Assembly: GCA_958346165.1 (NCBI GenBank) | Contig: CATVQO010000001.1 | Coordinates: 1-36,940 of the forward strand | Reading direction: 5' to 3' | From: an uncultured Collinsella sp. | Lineage (GTDB): Bacteria; Actinomycetota; Coriobacteriia; Coriobacteriales; Coriobacteriaceae | DNA length: 36,940 nucleotides | Position numbers and translations under genes: made by a program | The notes under the pieces: model-generated | Database searches by the model: none | What the model was told of the DNA's origin: nothing | What the model saw: only the letters and a program-made list of their open reading frames with translations | Part shown: positions 6,583 to 16,024 of the stretch, in pieces | How the letters are laid out: each line of letters starts with the position of its first letter | Numbering within the stretch: the first letter of the stretch is position 1

Positions 6583-6977
6583 TCCGTGGCCTCCAGCGCC
6601 TTGAGGGCGGCGAGCGCGGACCTGAAGGCCTCGACCGGGTCGACGGCCTCAGTCCCCTCCCCCGTCTCGTCGGCCGTGGCTGGCTGCGGGTCGACGATGG
6701 CCGAGAGCGCATCGAAGCACGCCACGGTGGCAGCCGTGCGCTTGTCGACGTACCCGGCGGTCGCCAGCGGGATGCCGTTGACCGTGGGGTCTGGCTTGCG
6801 GACGTCCGCGGCCTTGACGACCTCGCGCGAGCCGTCGTCGTACTGGGCGACAAATATGAGTCCGGCGTCCTCGGCGCGCCGGAGCACGTCCGGGTCGTAC
6901 TCCGTCAGGCACTGTTCGTTGTTTCCGATGATGTCGTGGACGGCGTAGCCCACGACGATTTTCTTGCTTGCTTCCAT
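6579..6977 (-). CDS. Tail-tip associated protein of unknown function
   Basis: A soluble protein of 132 residues from the ATG at 6977, which has AAAGGA at good spacing; an ATG at 6995 would add six residues. It contains IVVGYAVHDIIGNNEQCLTE and ends in an Ala/Glu-rich helical stretch. I do not recognise the family. Its place between the tail tip protein and BppU suggests a small baseplate part or assembly factor. Its end overlaps the next start by four bases. Confidence 0.75.
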   Translation of the reverse strand: MEASKKIVVGYAVHDIIGNNEQCLTEYDPDVLRRAEDAGLIFVAQYDDGSREVVKAADVRKPDPTVNGIPLATAGYVDKRTAATVACFDALSAIVDPQPATADETGEGTEAVDPVEAFRSALAALKALEATE

Positions 6978-6998
6978 TCCTTCTTGTCCTTTCATCTC

Positions 6999-9900
6999 TT
7001 ATCCGCTCCACCCGGACGGCATGGTCGACACGCCGATCAGCAGGCCGTTCTTGAACTCGAGCACCGACGATGTCTGGGACTGGTCGTTGAAATATTTCTT
7101 GCCGTTCTCCGTGTAAAGCGGATGGTATGCCGCTCCGACCTTGGTCGTCAGGCCCGACCACGTCGTGACGCTCGTGTCGGCGCTGCCGCTCACACTGAGC
7201 CTCGGGGTCGAGACTCGCACGACGCCCTGTCCCTGCAGCTGCAGTCCGTGGTAGATAATCGACGGATTGTCGATGTCATGTGACGTTGAGGAGCATTCGA
7301 TGTATCCGTACTGCGTGCCGTCCTTGAACCCAGCCAGCTTCCCGCTCGAGTCGAGTTCCATGGCGTACCCGCTGCTGCGGTTTCCACCGGTGAAGCTTCC
7401 GGTCGCCGTGATGTTCTTCGCCGTCATGTAGTTGGTCGTCAGCACGCCTTCCTTGAGGTTCCACGAGTTGCGCCCCTTTGCGTCCGCGAGAGTCCCGGTT
7501 GCGATGTATGTCGCGTTGACGTAGACCCTGTTGTTGCTCATGTAGAGCCCCTGGTCGGCACCGTTGTTGGTCAGGCGGTCGAAGATGGCCTTCTGGTCCA
7601 TCTGCTCGTCGTAGGCGCTCAGGATGCCGTCGGCGTAGTCCGACGCGTTCTTCTGCTCGATGGCGTGGCGCGCCCCGGTCGCGGCATCGGCGTAGTCCTT
7701 GACCGCGCTCGAGTAGGCTCCGAATGCGGCGTCGTACTCGTGCATGGCAGCCTTGAGCTCCTCGGCGGTCTTGCATATGAGCACCTTGTCGACCTTGTCG
7801 GCATAGGAGCCGTACGTGCCGCCCTCGTCGGTCGTGCCGAAGGCCTTGGTGTAGCGGGGGCCGAGGACGGACGAGAGGAACTGGGCGCTGAGGGCCTTGT
7901 TCGACTTCAGCGCGTTGTACTGGCTCGTGAGCTCCTCGCGCTCTTTGTCCACGTCCTGCTTGGCCTTCTTGACCGCCGCCCTCTCCGCCTCGGTCACCAC
8001 ACCGTCTTTGGCGAGGTCCTGCACCGTCGTGTCGAGGCCGTTGAGCGAGCCCGTCAGGTCGTGCGCGCTCTGATAGGCCTTGTTGTACGCGGCTTCCAGC
8101 ACCGGCGCCGTGTGGGTGACGCTGCCGTCGCCGTAGGTGACGCGCTCCATCGACCAGACGAAGTATCCGTTCGACCATTGCGGGAGGTCCTCGGACCATC
8201 CCAGCTCTGGGTTCTGCGCATTAATTGGCGGCACGCTGTCCGACTGGTTCCTCGCGTACAGCTTCACGCGCGCCGCGATGGCGCTGCCGGCCATCTGGTT
8301 TGATCCGTTGATGGCCTTGGCGAGGCACGGCGCGGTGTACGTGACCGAGCCGTCCGTCCACGTGATCTTGCTCCTCGTCCAGATGTACTTGCCCTTCGCC
8401 CACGCGGGCTGGGCCTCCGACCAGCTGCCGCCGGACTGCGCCGTGGAGCTCGTGGAGAGGTAGTACTGCTCGACGATGCCGCGCACGCCGGTACCGGTCG
8501 AGCCCTTGTCGCCCTTGGCGCCGTCGATGCCGCTGATGCACACGGGCTCGCTGTACTCGATGTCGCCGGACTGCATGGTGGTCTTGGTGCGCGTCCAGAT
8601 GTACTTGCCCGACACCCATTGCGGCGCCGTGGTCTGCCATCCGCCCTGCGGCTCGGTGACGCGCGACGTTCCCTGGGCGTACTCGACGTCCACCGACGCT
8701 ATCACGGCATCGGCGACGGCGATGTCCTTGTCGCCGAGCTTCGCGCCGGGGCCTAGATGGACCTCGCTCTCGTCGAGGTTCCAGTAGTTCTTGCCGCTCC
8801 TGTCTTGGATGGTTCCGGCCTTGATCAGGTCGCCCATGAGCGTGCCGACCGTGATGAGGTCGGCGGTGAAGCCCGCGCCGGTGCCGAAGGTGCGCCAGTC
8901 CCACGAGCCGTCGGCCTTGCAGCCGGAGGCGATGCGGAAGCCCTGCGAGCACAGCTGCATGGCGCTGCCCTTGCCCGTGGTCGAGCGGCCGTTTGCGTCC
9001 ATGGGTACGGATGCGTAGATTGTCCCCTGCTCGAAGCTGGTGAAGGTGTAGCTGCTGCCGGACATGTTGAACTGTGTGTTCATCGCGTCCACGACCTGCT
9101 GGAGGTACGACGGCGGCGTCGATGCCGCCACGTCCCAGCTGGACGAGCGCTTGGACAGGCTGGACACTTTCTGCTGCTGCGCCAGCAACATGTCCGCAAT
9201 TGTCTCGGTCACGTTGCCGAGCGTCACGCGGACGGTGCCGCCGAGCTCATCGGTGACGAGCTTGGTCACGCGGCCCTCGCAGCGCAGCGCCGGGCTGAAT
9301 GCCGTATCGACGATCTGGACGTCGTCGCCCACGGCGACGCCCTCCCACTCGCGTCCGAACTGCACGAGGTCGACGGCGTCGGCCTCGTAAGTCACTCCCG
9401 GCTCTTTGCGGGAGTCGAGGTACGCGCGGGTCTCGGCGAGCAGCGTCGCCGCGTCCTCGCAATTTGGATTTTCATATTGCCCGAACACGTGCGCGCGCCC
9501 GCCCCTGCCGTCGGGTCGACCGTAGAGCTTGAGCGCGGTCGCGTCCTCCACGTAGTTCTTGCCGTTGTTGATGTCGCCGAAGGTCAGCTTGCGGCCGTAT
9601 CCACCGGTATCCGTCTCGATTCCCTTGCCGTAGCCGTAGCAGGCTGTTATCGCCCCGTAATGCTCGGTGCGGGAGACGGATGCCAGGTCCTTGGTGTAGG
9701 TGAACCGGCGGTGACCGCCCTTCGCGCCTCGATGCGAGCGGATGCCCACCCTGCGAGAGGTCACCCTGCCGCCGGATACGGTGATTTCAGTCTCAAGCTC
9801 ACCGCCGCATTTCAAGATTGACTGGAGAGCCTCGCGCGCCGAGGTGTGGTAGAAGGTCAGGCCCTTGTCGACGGTGCCGGTCTGGTCGACCGTTCCGGCG

Positions 9901-10253
9901 GTCCAGCGGGTCGGCCCAAGGCAGACATTCAGCGCCTGCAAGAAGCCGTAGCCGTAGGGGCGCTTGTCCTCGATATAGTCGCCGTACGTCTCGCAGATTG
10001 AGTTGATCGCCGTGTCCGTGTAGACCGTATCGCCTCCGGCGTGGAGGCCCTTGGGGTCTTGGCAGACGTGCTCGTGGACCTTGCCGAGGCGGTCGGCCCA
10101 CACGAGGCGGTAGCCCTGCTTGAGCGCGAAGGTCGTGACGATGTCCACGCTGTCCTCGCCGTTGAGCTCGTCGGTATGGGTGAGGGAGAGCAGCTCCTCG
10201 GGGCCGATTGTCGATACGTAGGCGTCCTGCCACGTGTATACGTCAATTCGCAC
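6999..10253 (-). CDS. Tail-tip protein (Tal / tail endopeptidase-like), 1084 aa
   Basis: The large protein after Dit in siphophages, forming the hub of the tail tip. The first 350 residues look like a Tal/gp27-type hub (opening MRIDVYTWQDAYVSTIGPEE). The second half has three related modules of about 45 residues around 525-570, 600-645 and 678-720, each with a Trp-rich pattern such as GKYIWTR. A short collagen-like GAKGDKGSTGTG links the first two. A helical stretch (about 740-860) and a beta-rich end follow. No catalytic peptidase motif could be assigned with confidence. The stop of the Dit gene adjoins its start. Confidence 0.85.
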   Translation of the reverse strand: MRIDVYTWQDAYVSTIGPEELLSLTHTDELNGEDSVDIVTTFALKQGYRLVWADRLGKVHEHVCQDPKGLHAGGDTVYTDTAINSICETYGDYIEDKRPYGYGFLQALNVCLGPTRWTAGTVDQTGTVDKGLTFYHTSAREALQSILKCGGELETEITVSGGRVTSRRVGIRSHRGAKGGHRRFTYTKDLASVSRTEHYGAITACYGYGKGIETDTGGYGRKLTFGDINNGKNYVEDATALKLYGRPDGRGGRAHVFGQYENPNCEDAATLLAETRAYLDSRKEPGVTYEADAVDLVQFGREWEGVAVGDDVQIVDTAFSPALRCEGRVTKLVTDELGGTVRVTLGNVTETIADMLLAQQQKVSSLSKRSSSWDVAASTPPSYLQQVVDAMNTQFNMSGSSYTFTSFEQGTIYASVPMDANGRSTTGKGSAMQLCSQGFRIASGCKADGSWDWRTFGTGAGFTADLITVGTLMGDLIKAGTIQDRSGKNYWNLDESEVHLGPGAKLGDKDIAVADAVIASVDVEYAQGTSRVTEPQGGWQTTAPQWVSGKYIWTRTKTTMQSGDIEYSEPVCISGIDGAKGDKGSTGTGVRGIVEQYYLSTSSTAQSGGSWSEAQPAWAKGKYIWTRSKITWTDGSVTYTAPCLAKAINGSNQMAGSAIAARVKLYARNQSDSVPPINAQNPELGWSEDLPQWSNGYFVWSMERVTYGDGSVTHTAPVLEAAYNKAYQSAHDLTGSLNGLDTTVQDLAKDGVVTEAERAAVKKAKQDVDKEREELTSQYNALKSNKALSAQFLSSVLGPRYTKAFGTTDEGGTYGSYADKVDKVLICKTAEELKAAMHEYDAAFGAYSSAVKDYADAATGARHAIEQKNASDYADGILSAYDEQMDQKAIFDRLTNNGADQGLYMSNNRVYVNATYIATGTLADAKGRNSWNLKEGVLTTNYMTAKNITATGSFTGGNRSSGYAMELDSSGKLAGFKDGTQYGYIECSSTSHDIDNPSIIYHGLQLQGQGVVRVSTPRLSVSGSADTSVTTWSGLTTKVGAAYHPLYTENGKKYFNDQSQTSSVLEFKNGLLIGVSTMPSGWSG

Positions 10254-10952
10254 CTAGAGCCACCTCTCCTCCCATTCGAGCGTCGCGGTGCCGCCGCTCG
10301 TCTTGATCTGCTGCACGCCGTCGAGCGAGAAGAAGTCGCTCGCGACGGTCACGGGCCAGTCCGCGCCGTTGACGGTGCAGCGCTCGGCGCGCATGTCCAG
10401 CACGACGGTCTGTGCGCCCGTGAACGACGCCTCGACGCGGACGAACCGCCCGGTCGAGACGTTGGTGATTGTCCAGCTCGAGCCTGCCGGGGGCCTACAC
10501 GTGACCGTAGGGTAGGCCCTGTAGTTGCCCCCGGCGGCGACGGCGCGCTGGGATGCCGACACCTGCTCGGAGCGCCGCTGCCCGTAGGCGGCGGGGTCTG
10601 CACAGTAGAACCCGAGCGTGAGATTCGGCATGTGCGCGTTGCGCCCCTGCTCCGCCCCTCCCCTGTAGCGCGCGAGCATGTAGCGCTCGGGAGCGTCGTC
10701 GAGCACGAGGGCCTTCTCGCCGCCGGACAGCGCCGAGGCGAGCACGGCCCTTGCCTCGGCGACCTCGTCGAGGGAGCCGCCGACGATGTTGCAGTCGACC
10801 GCTATCTCGACGGGCTCGAGGCCCGTGGCGCGGACGTGCGTGCCGTCCATGCCGGGGACCTCGGTCTCATCGAGCCGCACCTTGGGGACAACCGGTCTCG
10901 TGACCTTGGTCACCAGCAGGTACGGCGTGAGGTCGATTCCTCCGAATATCAT
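10254..10952 (-). CDS. Distal tail protein (Dit)
   Basis: 232 residues, beginning with the Dit-type segment MIFGGIDLTPYLLVTKVTRP and the later VPGMDGTHVRATGLEPVEI stretch, typical of the sipho_tail family. It forms the hexamer that connects tail tube and baseplate. The start ATG at 10952 overlaps the tape-measure TGA (ATGA), so translation is coupled. Order tape measure, Dit, Tal is standard. Confidence 0.9.
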   Translation of the reverse strand: MIFGGIDLTPYLLVTKVTRPVVPKVRLDETEVPGMDGTHVRATGLEPVEIAVDCNIVGGSLDEVAEARAVLASALSGGEKALVLDDAPERYMLARYRGGAEQGRNAHMPNLTLGFYCADPAAYGQRRSEQVSASQRAVAAGGNYRAYPTVTCRPPAGSSWTITNVSTGRFVRVEASFTGAQTVVLDMRAERCTVNGADWPVTVASDFFSLDGVQQIKTSGGTATLEWEERWL

Positions 10953-13420
10953 GCGAACCCCCTTGCGGCGAGCGTGTGCCTGCCGCGCATCGCGATGGCG
11001 GAGGAGACGCGCTCCGAGTCGATGTACAGGTTTCCGTCCTTGTCCCTGATCTGCTCGAGGACGGACAGGATGCCGGCGAGGGCGTCGTCGGAATCCTCCT
11101 CGGGACGCGCCGGAGTGTAGACAGCGGACGGCGCGACGGTCAGGCCCGTCGAGAGCATCCCCTGCGCGGTGTCCATGGCGCCGCTGATGGCGGAGACCAC
11201 GGTGCCGGTGCCGGAGCCGATGCCCTGCGCCCAGCCCTGCATGAGGGCCTTGCCCGAGAAGGTCGTGTAGCCGTGCCCGGAGAAGGGGCCGACCTTTGCC
11301 GGCGAGAACGGGAAGAAGGAGCGGATTCTGGAGACTGCACCGGAGACCGCCGAGGTCACCGAGCCGATAGCGGACATGATGCCGTCCTTCAGGCCGTTGA
11401 GTATCGACTTGCCGGAGTTGAAGAGCCAGTTGCGCGCGCCCGAGAAGAATCCGGTGATCTTGCCCTTGATGCTCGTGACGGTCCTGTAGACGGAGTTGAT
11501 TCCGTTGGACGCCGCGCTCTTGATGCCCTCCCAGATGGACGAGCAGGCGCTCTTGATGCTCCCCCACATGCTCGACCACGTGGAGCTGATGCTGTTGAGC
11601 ACGGAGCTGATCACGCCGCTGACCTGATTTATCGCCGAGTTGACGGCGAACTTGATGCGTCCCCAGACCACCTCGGCGAAATCGCGGACGGTGTCCCACA
11701 CGCTCGACCAAACCGAGCTGATTCCATCGAGCGTGGACGTTATCACGGACTCGACGACCCCGATGGCCGCCCGCACGGCGAACTCTATCTGAGACCAGAC
11801 GAGCTCGGCTACCGACTTGATGGTATTCCAGACCGTATCCCAGTCTCCGCTTATCGCGGCGGTGACCGTGGAGATAACCGTCTGCACCACGGCCATCGCG
11901 ACCTGGACGGCAGTGGAGATTGCATCCATCACGCCAGTCAGGACAGCGGAGATCACGGGCCAGACGGCATTCCAGACGGCGGAGATGATGCCCATCGCCA
12001 CCTGGATGGCGCCCTGGATGAGCGGCATCGCCGCCAGCACGGCGGACAGCACGGACTGCACGGCGGGCATGGCGATGGCGACGAGCTGCGAGACGGTCGT
12101 CATCACGTCCGCGATGACACCGACCAGGAAGCCGATGACCGGCGACAGCGCCTGCACGATGCCGAGCACCACCTGTATGCCGGTGGAGAGCACCGGCAGC
12201 ACGGCCTGCGCGATGTTGAGCAGCGCCGTGCCGATTGGCGCGATGAGCGGCGCGATGAACCCGATTGCCGCCTTGATGCCGTTACCGACGGACGTGGCCA
12301 CGCCAAGGATGGCCTGAAGCGCCGAGCAGATCTGCGAGGAGTCCAGCTTCGGCAGCTTGATACCGATGCCGGCGAGCGCCCCGACGGCGATGTTCCACGC
12401 CGTGGCGAGCGCCTCGGACACGATGGGCGTGAGCACCGACGCGATGCCGGAGAGCGCCGCGGGGAGCGCCTTGATGATGCCCTGCCCGATCTGCGCGACG
12501 CGCGGCGCGATGTTCTTGGCGACCGCGCCGACGGACGTGAGCAGCTGCCCGGTGAGCTGCGAGAAGTCCACGTCGTCTCGGCCCAGACCGGTGAGGAAGT
12601 TCTCCCACGATGCCTTGGCCATGCCGATGGAGCCGGAGATGGTCGTCGCGGCTTCCTTGGAGGTCGTGCCGGTGATGCCCATCTCGGACTGCACGGTGTG
12701 GATCGCCTCGACCACGTCGGCGTAGCTGTCGATGGTGAGGTCGGCGGTCTTGCCCTGCGTCGCGCGCAGCTTGTTGGCGTCCGCGATGAGTCGCTCCATC
12801 TCGGACTTCGTGCCGCCGTAACCCAGCTTCAGGTTGTCCAGCATCGTGTAGTTTTGCTTGGCAAAACCTTGGTAGGCGTTCTGGACGTCGGCCATGTCCG
12901 AGCCCATCTTGTTGACGTTGTCCGCCATGTCGCCCATCGCCGTGTTGGCGGACTCGGCGGCCTTCGCCACGTCGCCGCCGCACGAGCTCACGAGCGATGC
13001 GGCGAAGCTGGTCGCCTGGGTCATGTATTGGTTTGCGCTCATGCCGCACGTCTTGTACGCATCCGCGGCGTATCCCTGCAGTTTGCCGGACGCGGAACCG
13101 AAGAGCGTATCGACGCCGCCGACCAGCTGCTCGTAGTCGGCGTATGCGGATACCGCGGCGCCGCCGATTGCGGTCACCGCCGTGGTGAGCGCGCCCATGC
13201 CAGCCGCGGCGACGGTGCCCACGCCCCTTGCGACGGTGCCGAGCCCGCTCAGCAGCCCGCTGGAGCGCTTGACCCCGCCGTCCACGCCGGAGGTCATCGT
13301 GTCGCCAAATGACTTTCCGGCCTTGGAGCCCGTGTCGCCGAACTCCGAGCAGATGCTGCCGGCGAAGCCCTTCATGGACGGCATGAGCGTGATGCATGCC
13401 GAGCCTACGCTAGTCGCCAT
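10949..13420 (-). CDS. Tail tape measure protein (823 aa)
   Basis: A long helical, Ala/Val-rich protein that sets tail length and is injected with the DNA. It shows an N-terminal segment with GSKAGKSFGDTMTSG, then a TMP-type core around KQNYTMLDNLKLGYGGTKSE. Several hydrophobic stretches (residues about 320-480) and tryptophan-punctuated repeats of the kind VWNTIKSVAELVWSQI (about 540-690) follow. It follows the frameshifted chaperone pair, overlapping it by eleven bases. Its length predicts a long siphovirus tail of roughly 120 nm by the usual 1.5 angstrom per residue rule. Confidence 0.95.
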   Translation of the reverse strand: MATSVGSACITLMPSMKGFAGSICSEFGDTGSKAGKSFGDTMTSGVDGGVKRSSGLLSGLGTVARGVGTVAAAGMGALTTAVTAIGGAAVSAYADYEQLVGGVDTLFGSASGKLQGYAADAYKTCGMSANQYMTQATSFAASLVSSCGGDVAKAAESANTAMGDMADNVNKMGSDMADVQNAYQGFAKQNYTMLDNLKLGYGGTKSEMERLIADANKLRATQGKTADLTIDSYADVVEAIHTVQSEMGITGTTSKEAATTISGSIGMAKASWENFLTGLGRDDVDFSQLTGQLLTSVGAVAKNIAPRVAQIGQGIIKALPAALSGIASVLTPIVSEALATAWNIAVGALAGIGIKLPKLDSSQICSALQAILGVATSVGNGIKAAIGFIAPLIAPIGTALLNIAQAVLPVLSTGIQVVLGIVQALSPVIGFLVGVIADVMTTVSQLVAIAMPAVQSVLSAVLAAMPLIQGAIQVAMGIISAVWNAVWPVISAVLTGVMDAISTAVQVAMAVVQTVISTVTAAISGDWDTVWNTIKSVAELVWSQIEFAVRAAIGVVESVITSTLDGISSVWSSVWDTVRDFAEVVWGRIKFAVNSAINQVSGVISSVLNSISSTWSSMWGSIKSACSSIWEGIKSAASNGINSVYRTVTSIKGKITGFFSGARNWLFNSGKSILNGLKDGIMSAIGSVTSAVSGAVSRIRSFFPFSPAKVGPFSGHGYTTFSGKALMQGWAQGIGSGTGTVVSAISGAMDTAQGMLSTGLTVAPSAVYTPARPEEDSDDALAGILSVLEQIRDKDGNLYIDSERVSSAIAMRGRHTLAARGFA

Positions 13421-14053
13421 CCCGTCCTCCTAATCCTAGAATCTCGTCGATTTCCGCCCTGTTCGCGAGGGCGTTGCGCTGGTGCCTCTTGAGCTCCGCG
13501 AGCTGACCGGGCGTCTTGAGCGGCTGCGGCTCCTGCGGCGGCCGGTGCTTCTTGTCGCTCAGCCCCCACGCGAGGCTCCTGAGCTGGTGCTCGATACGCC
13601 AGAGCATGTACGTCTCCTCGCTCCACTTGAGCTCCGGGTACATGCGGCGCGCGCACCTCGACTCCTTCGGCAGCTGCTCCCACAGGAGGGCGGCGCGCCG
13701 GAGGTCGTCCGGTCCGCCCTCGAGCGGGAGGTCGATGCCGTAGTACTGTCTGAAGTCCGCTACGACTTCTGCGCGGTGCCCTTCGAGCTCGATGACGAAT
13801 CCTGGGAGTTTTTTGCCTTCGCCGCCTCGAATGCGGCCTGCATGAGCACGCCCGTGGACTCGACGGAGCCGCCGAGGCGCTCCATGTACTCCTCGTCGCG
13901 GCCGGCGAAGACGCGCTCGAAGGCCTCGAACATGCCGGCGGGCTCGGTCTCGCTCTTGGCGAACTGCTTGTTCGTCTTGTAGCTGAGCAGCTCGTCGAGG
14001 TCGGCGGTGAACTCGCCGTCGATGCCGGGGATGATGAATGTGAGCTCGGTCAT
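13410..14053 (-). CDS. Tail assembly chaperone GT fusion made by -1 frameshift
   Basis: Read as 14053-13808 joined to 13808-13410, with one base read twice. The product is 214 residues: the first 82 of protein G, then the T part starting LPGFVIELEGHRAEVVADFR. The T frame has no start codon of its own and opens exactly at the A AAA AAC heptamer. This is the conserved lambda-type G/GT arrangement before the tape measure. The fusion coats the tape measure during tail assembly; the G to GT ratio matters. Confidence 0.9.
13760..14053 (-). CDS. Tail assembly chaperone G (97 aa)
   Basis: The zero-frame product, with a beta-type N-terminus (MTELTFIIPGIDGEFTADLD) and an acidic helical middle. It ends shortly after the slip site in a Ser-rich tail of 15 residues. 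It lies directly after the tail tube gene (the stop overlaps this start) and before the tape measure, as in other long-tailed phages. Confidence 0.88.
   Translation of the reverse strand: MTELTFIIPGIDGEFTADLDELLSYKTNKQFAKSETEPAGMFEAFERVFAGRDEEYMERLGGSVESTGVLMQAAFEAAKAKNSQDSSSSSKGTAQKS
13808..13814 (-). promoter_or_regulatory. -1 ribosomal frameshift heptamer A AAA AAC
   Basis: In the G frame the codons are GCA AAA AAC, the classic X XXY YYZ slippery heptamer. A -1 slip leads into the only open frame that continues to 13410. It is one of the strongest slip sites known in bacteria. A downstream stimulatory structure was not worked out. Confidence 0.88.
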
Positions 14054-14655
14054 TACTTGCCCTCCGCGGTCTCAGCGGCCTTGGCGGTCGCGGTCTCGGT
14101 GGACTGGATGTAGTCGTAGCAGGTGTTGCCGGCATCGTCGGTGAGGTACTTGACCGTGAGGGCGCGCGCGGCGAGCTCGTCCACGGCGAGGGTGAGGTCG
14201 TCCAGCTCGGAGGACTGGGGGAGCGGCACGACCTTGCGCCAGCGGCGGCCGTTCTTGAGCACGAGCTCTAGCACGGCGGGCCACGTCTCGGTGGAGTCGC
14301 CGTTGTGCTTGACGGTGATCATGCCGGCCTCGTCCTTGACGTTGCCGGAGCCGTACATGACCTTGAGGGTCGCGGCCTTGATCTCGGCGAGCGTGAGCTG
14401 CGCGCTCTCGACGCGAGAGGTCTGCGGCGACGCCATGAGGTCGCCGTTCATGTCCTTGATGTCCTCGGAGTCGGTGTCGAGCGTCTCGACGTAGCCGTCC
14501 TCGCTGATGTAGCCGAGGCACTTCCACGCCTCGGGCAGCGCGGTCGTGTAGTCGGTCGGCAGCGCCGTTCCGACGGGAGCGGTGAAGATGTAGCCGCCCT
14601 TGACTCCCTTGGCGCTGGAGACGTTGGCGACGTTGTTTTTGTTGCTTTCTGCCAT
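14053..14655 (-). CDS. Major tail tube protein (200 aa)
   Basis: A 200-residue beta-rich protein, with GGYIFTAPVGTALPTDYTTA and a following CLGYISEDGYVE segment typical of phage tail tube proteins. It sits between the tail terminator and the chaperones, the standard place. A good ribosome site (AAGGAGCA) precedes ATG 14655. The late Glu/Ala/Thr-rich tail is probably flexible. It polymerises around the tape measure. Confidence 0.88.
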   Translation of the reverse strand: MAESNKNNVANVSSAKGVKGGYIFTAPVGTALPTDYTTALPEAWKCLGYISEDGYVETLDTDSEDIKDMNGDLMASPQTSRVESAQLTLAEIKAATLKVMYGSGNVKDEAGMITVKHNGDSTETWPAVLELVLKNGRRWRKVVPLPQSSELDDLTLAVDELAARALTVKYLTDDAGNTCYDYIQSTETATAKAAETAEGK

Positions 14656-14664
14656 GATTGCTCC

Positions 14665-15006
14665 TTATTCGCAGATGGTCAGGTTGATGTTCGTCTGGTA
14701 TCTGGGAGTCCCCGTGTCGGGGTCGTCCCATCGGTAGGTGCCGTCGGGCACGGCGGAGAACACGTTCGGCTCGTCCTCGATGGCGGAGCACGCCCGCTCG
14801 ACGGCCTCGGCGATCTCGTGTGCGCGCCTGCGGGTCTTCGCCCACGAAGTGGCGAGCACGCGCGGCGACTGGATGAACCGCGTCGCGCTCGTGGCTGCGA
14901 GGGTGACCTGGACGAACTCATCGGGTCTCTCGCGCGGAACGTCCGGCACGCACTTGATGCCGGTCGCGTGCATAAGGCGCTGGGCCACTACCCTCTCGAT
15001 GTCCAT
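14665..15006 (-). CDS. Tail terminator/completion-like protein (113 aa)
   Basis: A small alpha/beta protein; RWDDPDTGTPRYQTNINLTI near the end matches the terminator style of proteins that close the top of the tail tube. Its place just before the tail tube gene supports this. Family assignment is by position and size more than by motif. Its start overlaps the previous stop. Confidence 0.72.
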   Translation of the reverse strand: MDIERVVAQRLMHATGIKCVPDVPRERPDEFVQVTLAATSATRFIQSPRVLATSWAKTRRRAHEIAEAVERACSAIEDEPNVFSAVPDGTYRWDDPDTGTPRYQTNINLTICE

Positions 15007-15296
15007 CAGTCACCCCCGAAGACGGATTGCAGGCGGTTGTGCTTGCGCTCGCTCACGTTGGCGTGCTTGCTATCCGTGTAGACGACGCGGCCCCTCGCAA
15101 GCGAACCGCCTGCGACCGCGGTGCTGTAGCCGTTCTCGCCGTACTTCGGCGTGAACGTGGAGTTGCATGCGGCCGCGGCGGCGTTGGCCTTCTCGGTGAG
15201 CATGGCCTGCACGCCCCCGCCGTTCATGACCTCGGCGTATCCGCCGCGGTTCCAGCCCTTCCACTTGATCTTGACCTCGCACTTCGCCCTAGCCAT
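15006..15296 (-). CDS. HK97 gp10-like head-tail joining protein (96 aa)
   Basis: A basic 96-residue protein with KIKWKGWNRGGYAEVMNGGG and a helical segment that ends in VVYTDSKHANVSERKHNRL. Neck proteins of the HK97 gp10 type have this size, the early aromatic beta strands, and this position between head closure and tail terminator. Confidence 0.75.
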   Translation of the reverse strand: MARAKCEVKIKWKGWNRGGYAEVMNGGGVQAMLTEKANAAAAACNSTFTPKYGENGYSTAVAGGSLARGRVVYTDSKHANVSERKHNRLQSVFGGD

Positions 15297-15630
15297 CGGT
15301 TCGGGTCACCTCGCAGGTGAGGTCCCAGGGGCCGGGCGTGTTGGCCGCGGTGTATCGCTTGGGGTCGCCGACCACCTTGTAGTCGGTGCCGCGCACCGTG
15401 ACCGTCGCGTCCTTCAGGGACACGTCGGCGCCCTTCGGGAAGCACAGCGTGAAGGCCACCGTCACGCCGTTCGGGCGCGTCGAGTCGAGGTCGGCGGTCG
15501 CGCCGGGGCAGACGACCACGTTGTCGACCGCCGTCTCGGTCACCGCCTCGCCGGCCGGCTCGCCCAGCTCGTCGAGCGAGTGGGCCGCATTGCGCACGGT
15601 CACGGTCTCGCCGGAGATGAGGCACGTCAT
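15289..15630 (-). CDS. Head closure-like protein (113 aa)
   Basis: A mainly beta protein with FTLCFPKGADVSLKDATVTV and VRGTDYKVVGDP, the pattern of small barrel-like head closure (stopper) proteins. It overlaps both neighbours by four to eight bases in the connector cluster. The assignment rests on gene order as well as on the YKVVGDP strand typical of the group. Confidence 0.75.
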   Translation of the reverse strand: MTCLISGETVTVRNAAHSLDELGEPAGEAVTETAVDNVVVCPGATADLDSTRPNGVTVAFTLCFPKGADVSLKDATVTVRGTDYKVVGDPKRYTAANTPGPWDLTCEVTRTDG

Positions 15631-16022
15631 TCGGTCACCCCACCCCTCTCGAACGGGGTGAGCGCCCCGAGCGCCTGGCCCGTGAGCCCGAGGCGCCTGA
15701 GGTCGCTCTTCCCGAGGTACATCTCGCCGAGTGCCGAGCCGTAGGTCACCGATGCCGTGTAGCCGCCCGCCCCCTGGCTGTACTGCGTGGCGCCGGCCAT
15801 CGCGGACGGTGCCGAGAGCACGCGGTTGACCAGCAGGCAGCACACGGCGGGGGCGGCGCGGTCGAATGCCGGGCACGCCCCCTCGATGTACTCGCCGATT
15901 CGGTCCTCATACGCCGAGAGCATCAGGTCGGATGCGTCCTGAAGCAGCACACCGGTGCGGGCCTCGTCCGCGGGCTCGCCGTAGCGGGCCTTGTAGTCGT
16001 CCACGCTGGCGAGCGCGGCCAT
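15627..16022 (-). CDS. Head-tail adaptor, Gp19/Gp15/Gp42 family (131 aa)
   Basis: An adaptor that attaches below the portal. The opening MAALASVDDYKARYGEPADE followed by a short helical repeat core and a closing GMYLGKSDLRRLGL-type region match the Gp19/Gp15/Gp42 connector family. It follows the capsid and the small fibre-like gene and overlaps the head closure gene. Confidence 0.83.
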   Translation of the reverse strand: MAALASVDDYKARYGEPADEARTGVLLQDASDLMLSAYEDRIGEYIEGACPAFDRAAPAVCCLLVNRVLSAPSAMAGATQYSQGAGGYTASVTYGSALGEMYLGKSDLRRLGLTGQALGALTPFERGGVTE

Positions 16023-16024
16023 GG

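Noticed and set aside
10976..13312. A 778-codon open frame on the plus strand opposite the tape measure gene
   Set aside because: It is the mirror of GC-rich codon use in the tape measure gene; its composition is unnatural (very rich in Arg, Asp, His, Gly), with no ribosome site or family resemblance. The other long plus-strand frames between 245 and 33000 are rejected for the same reason.
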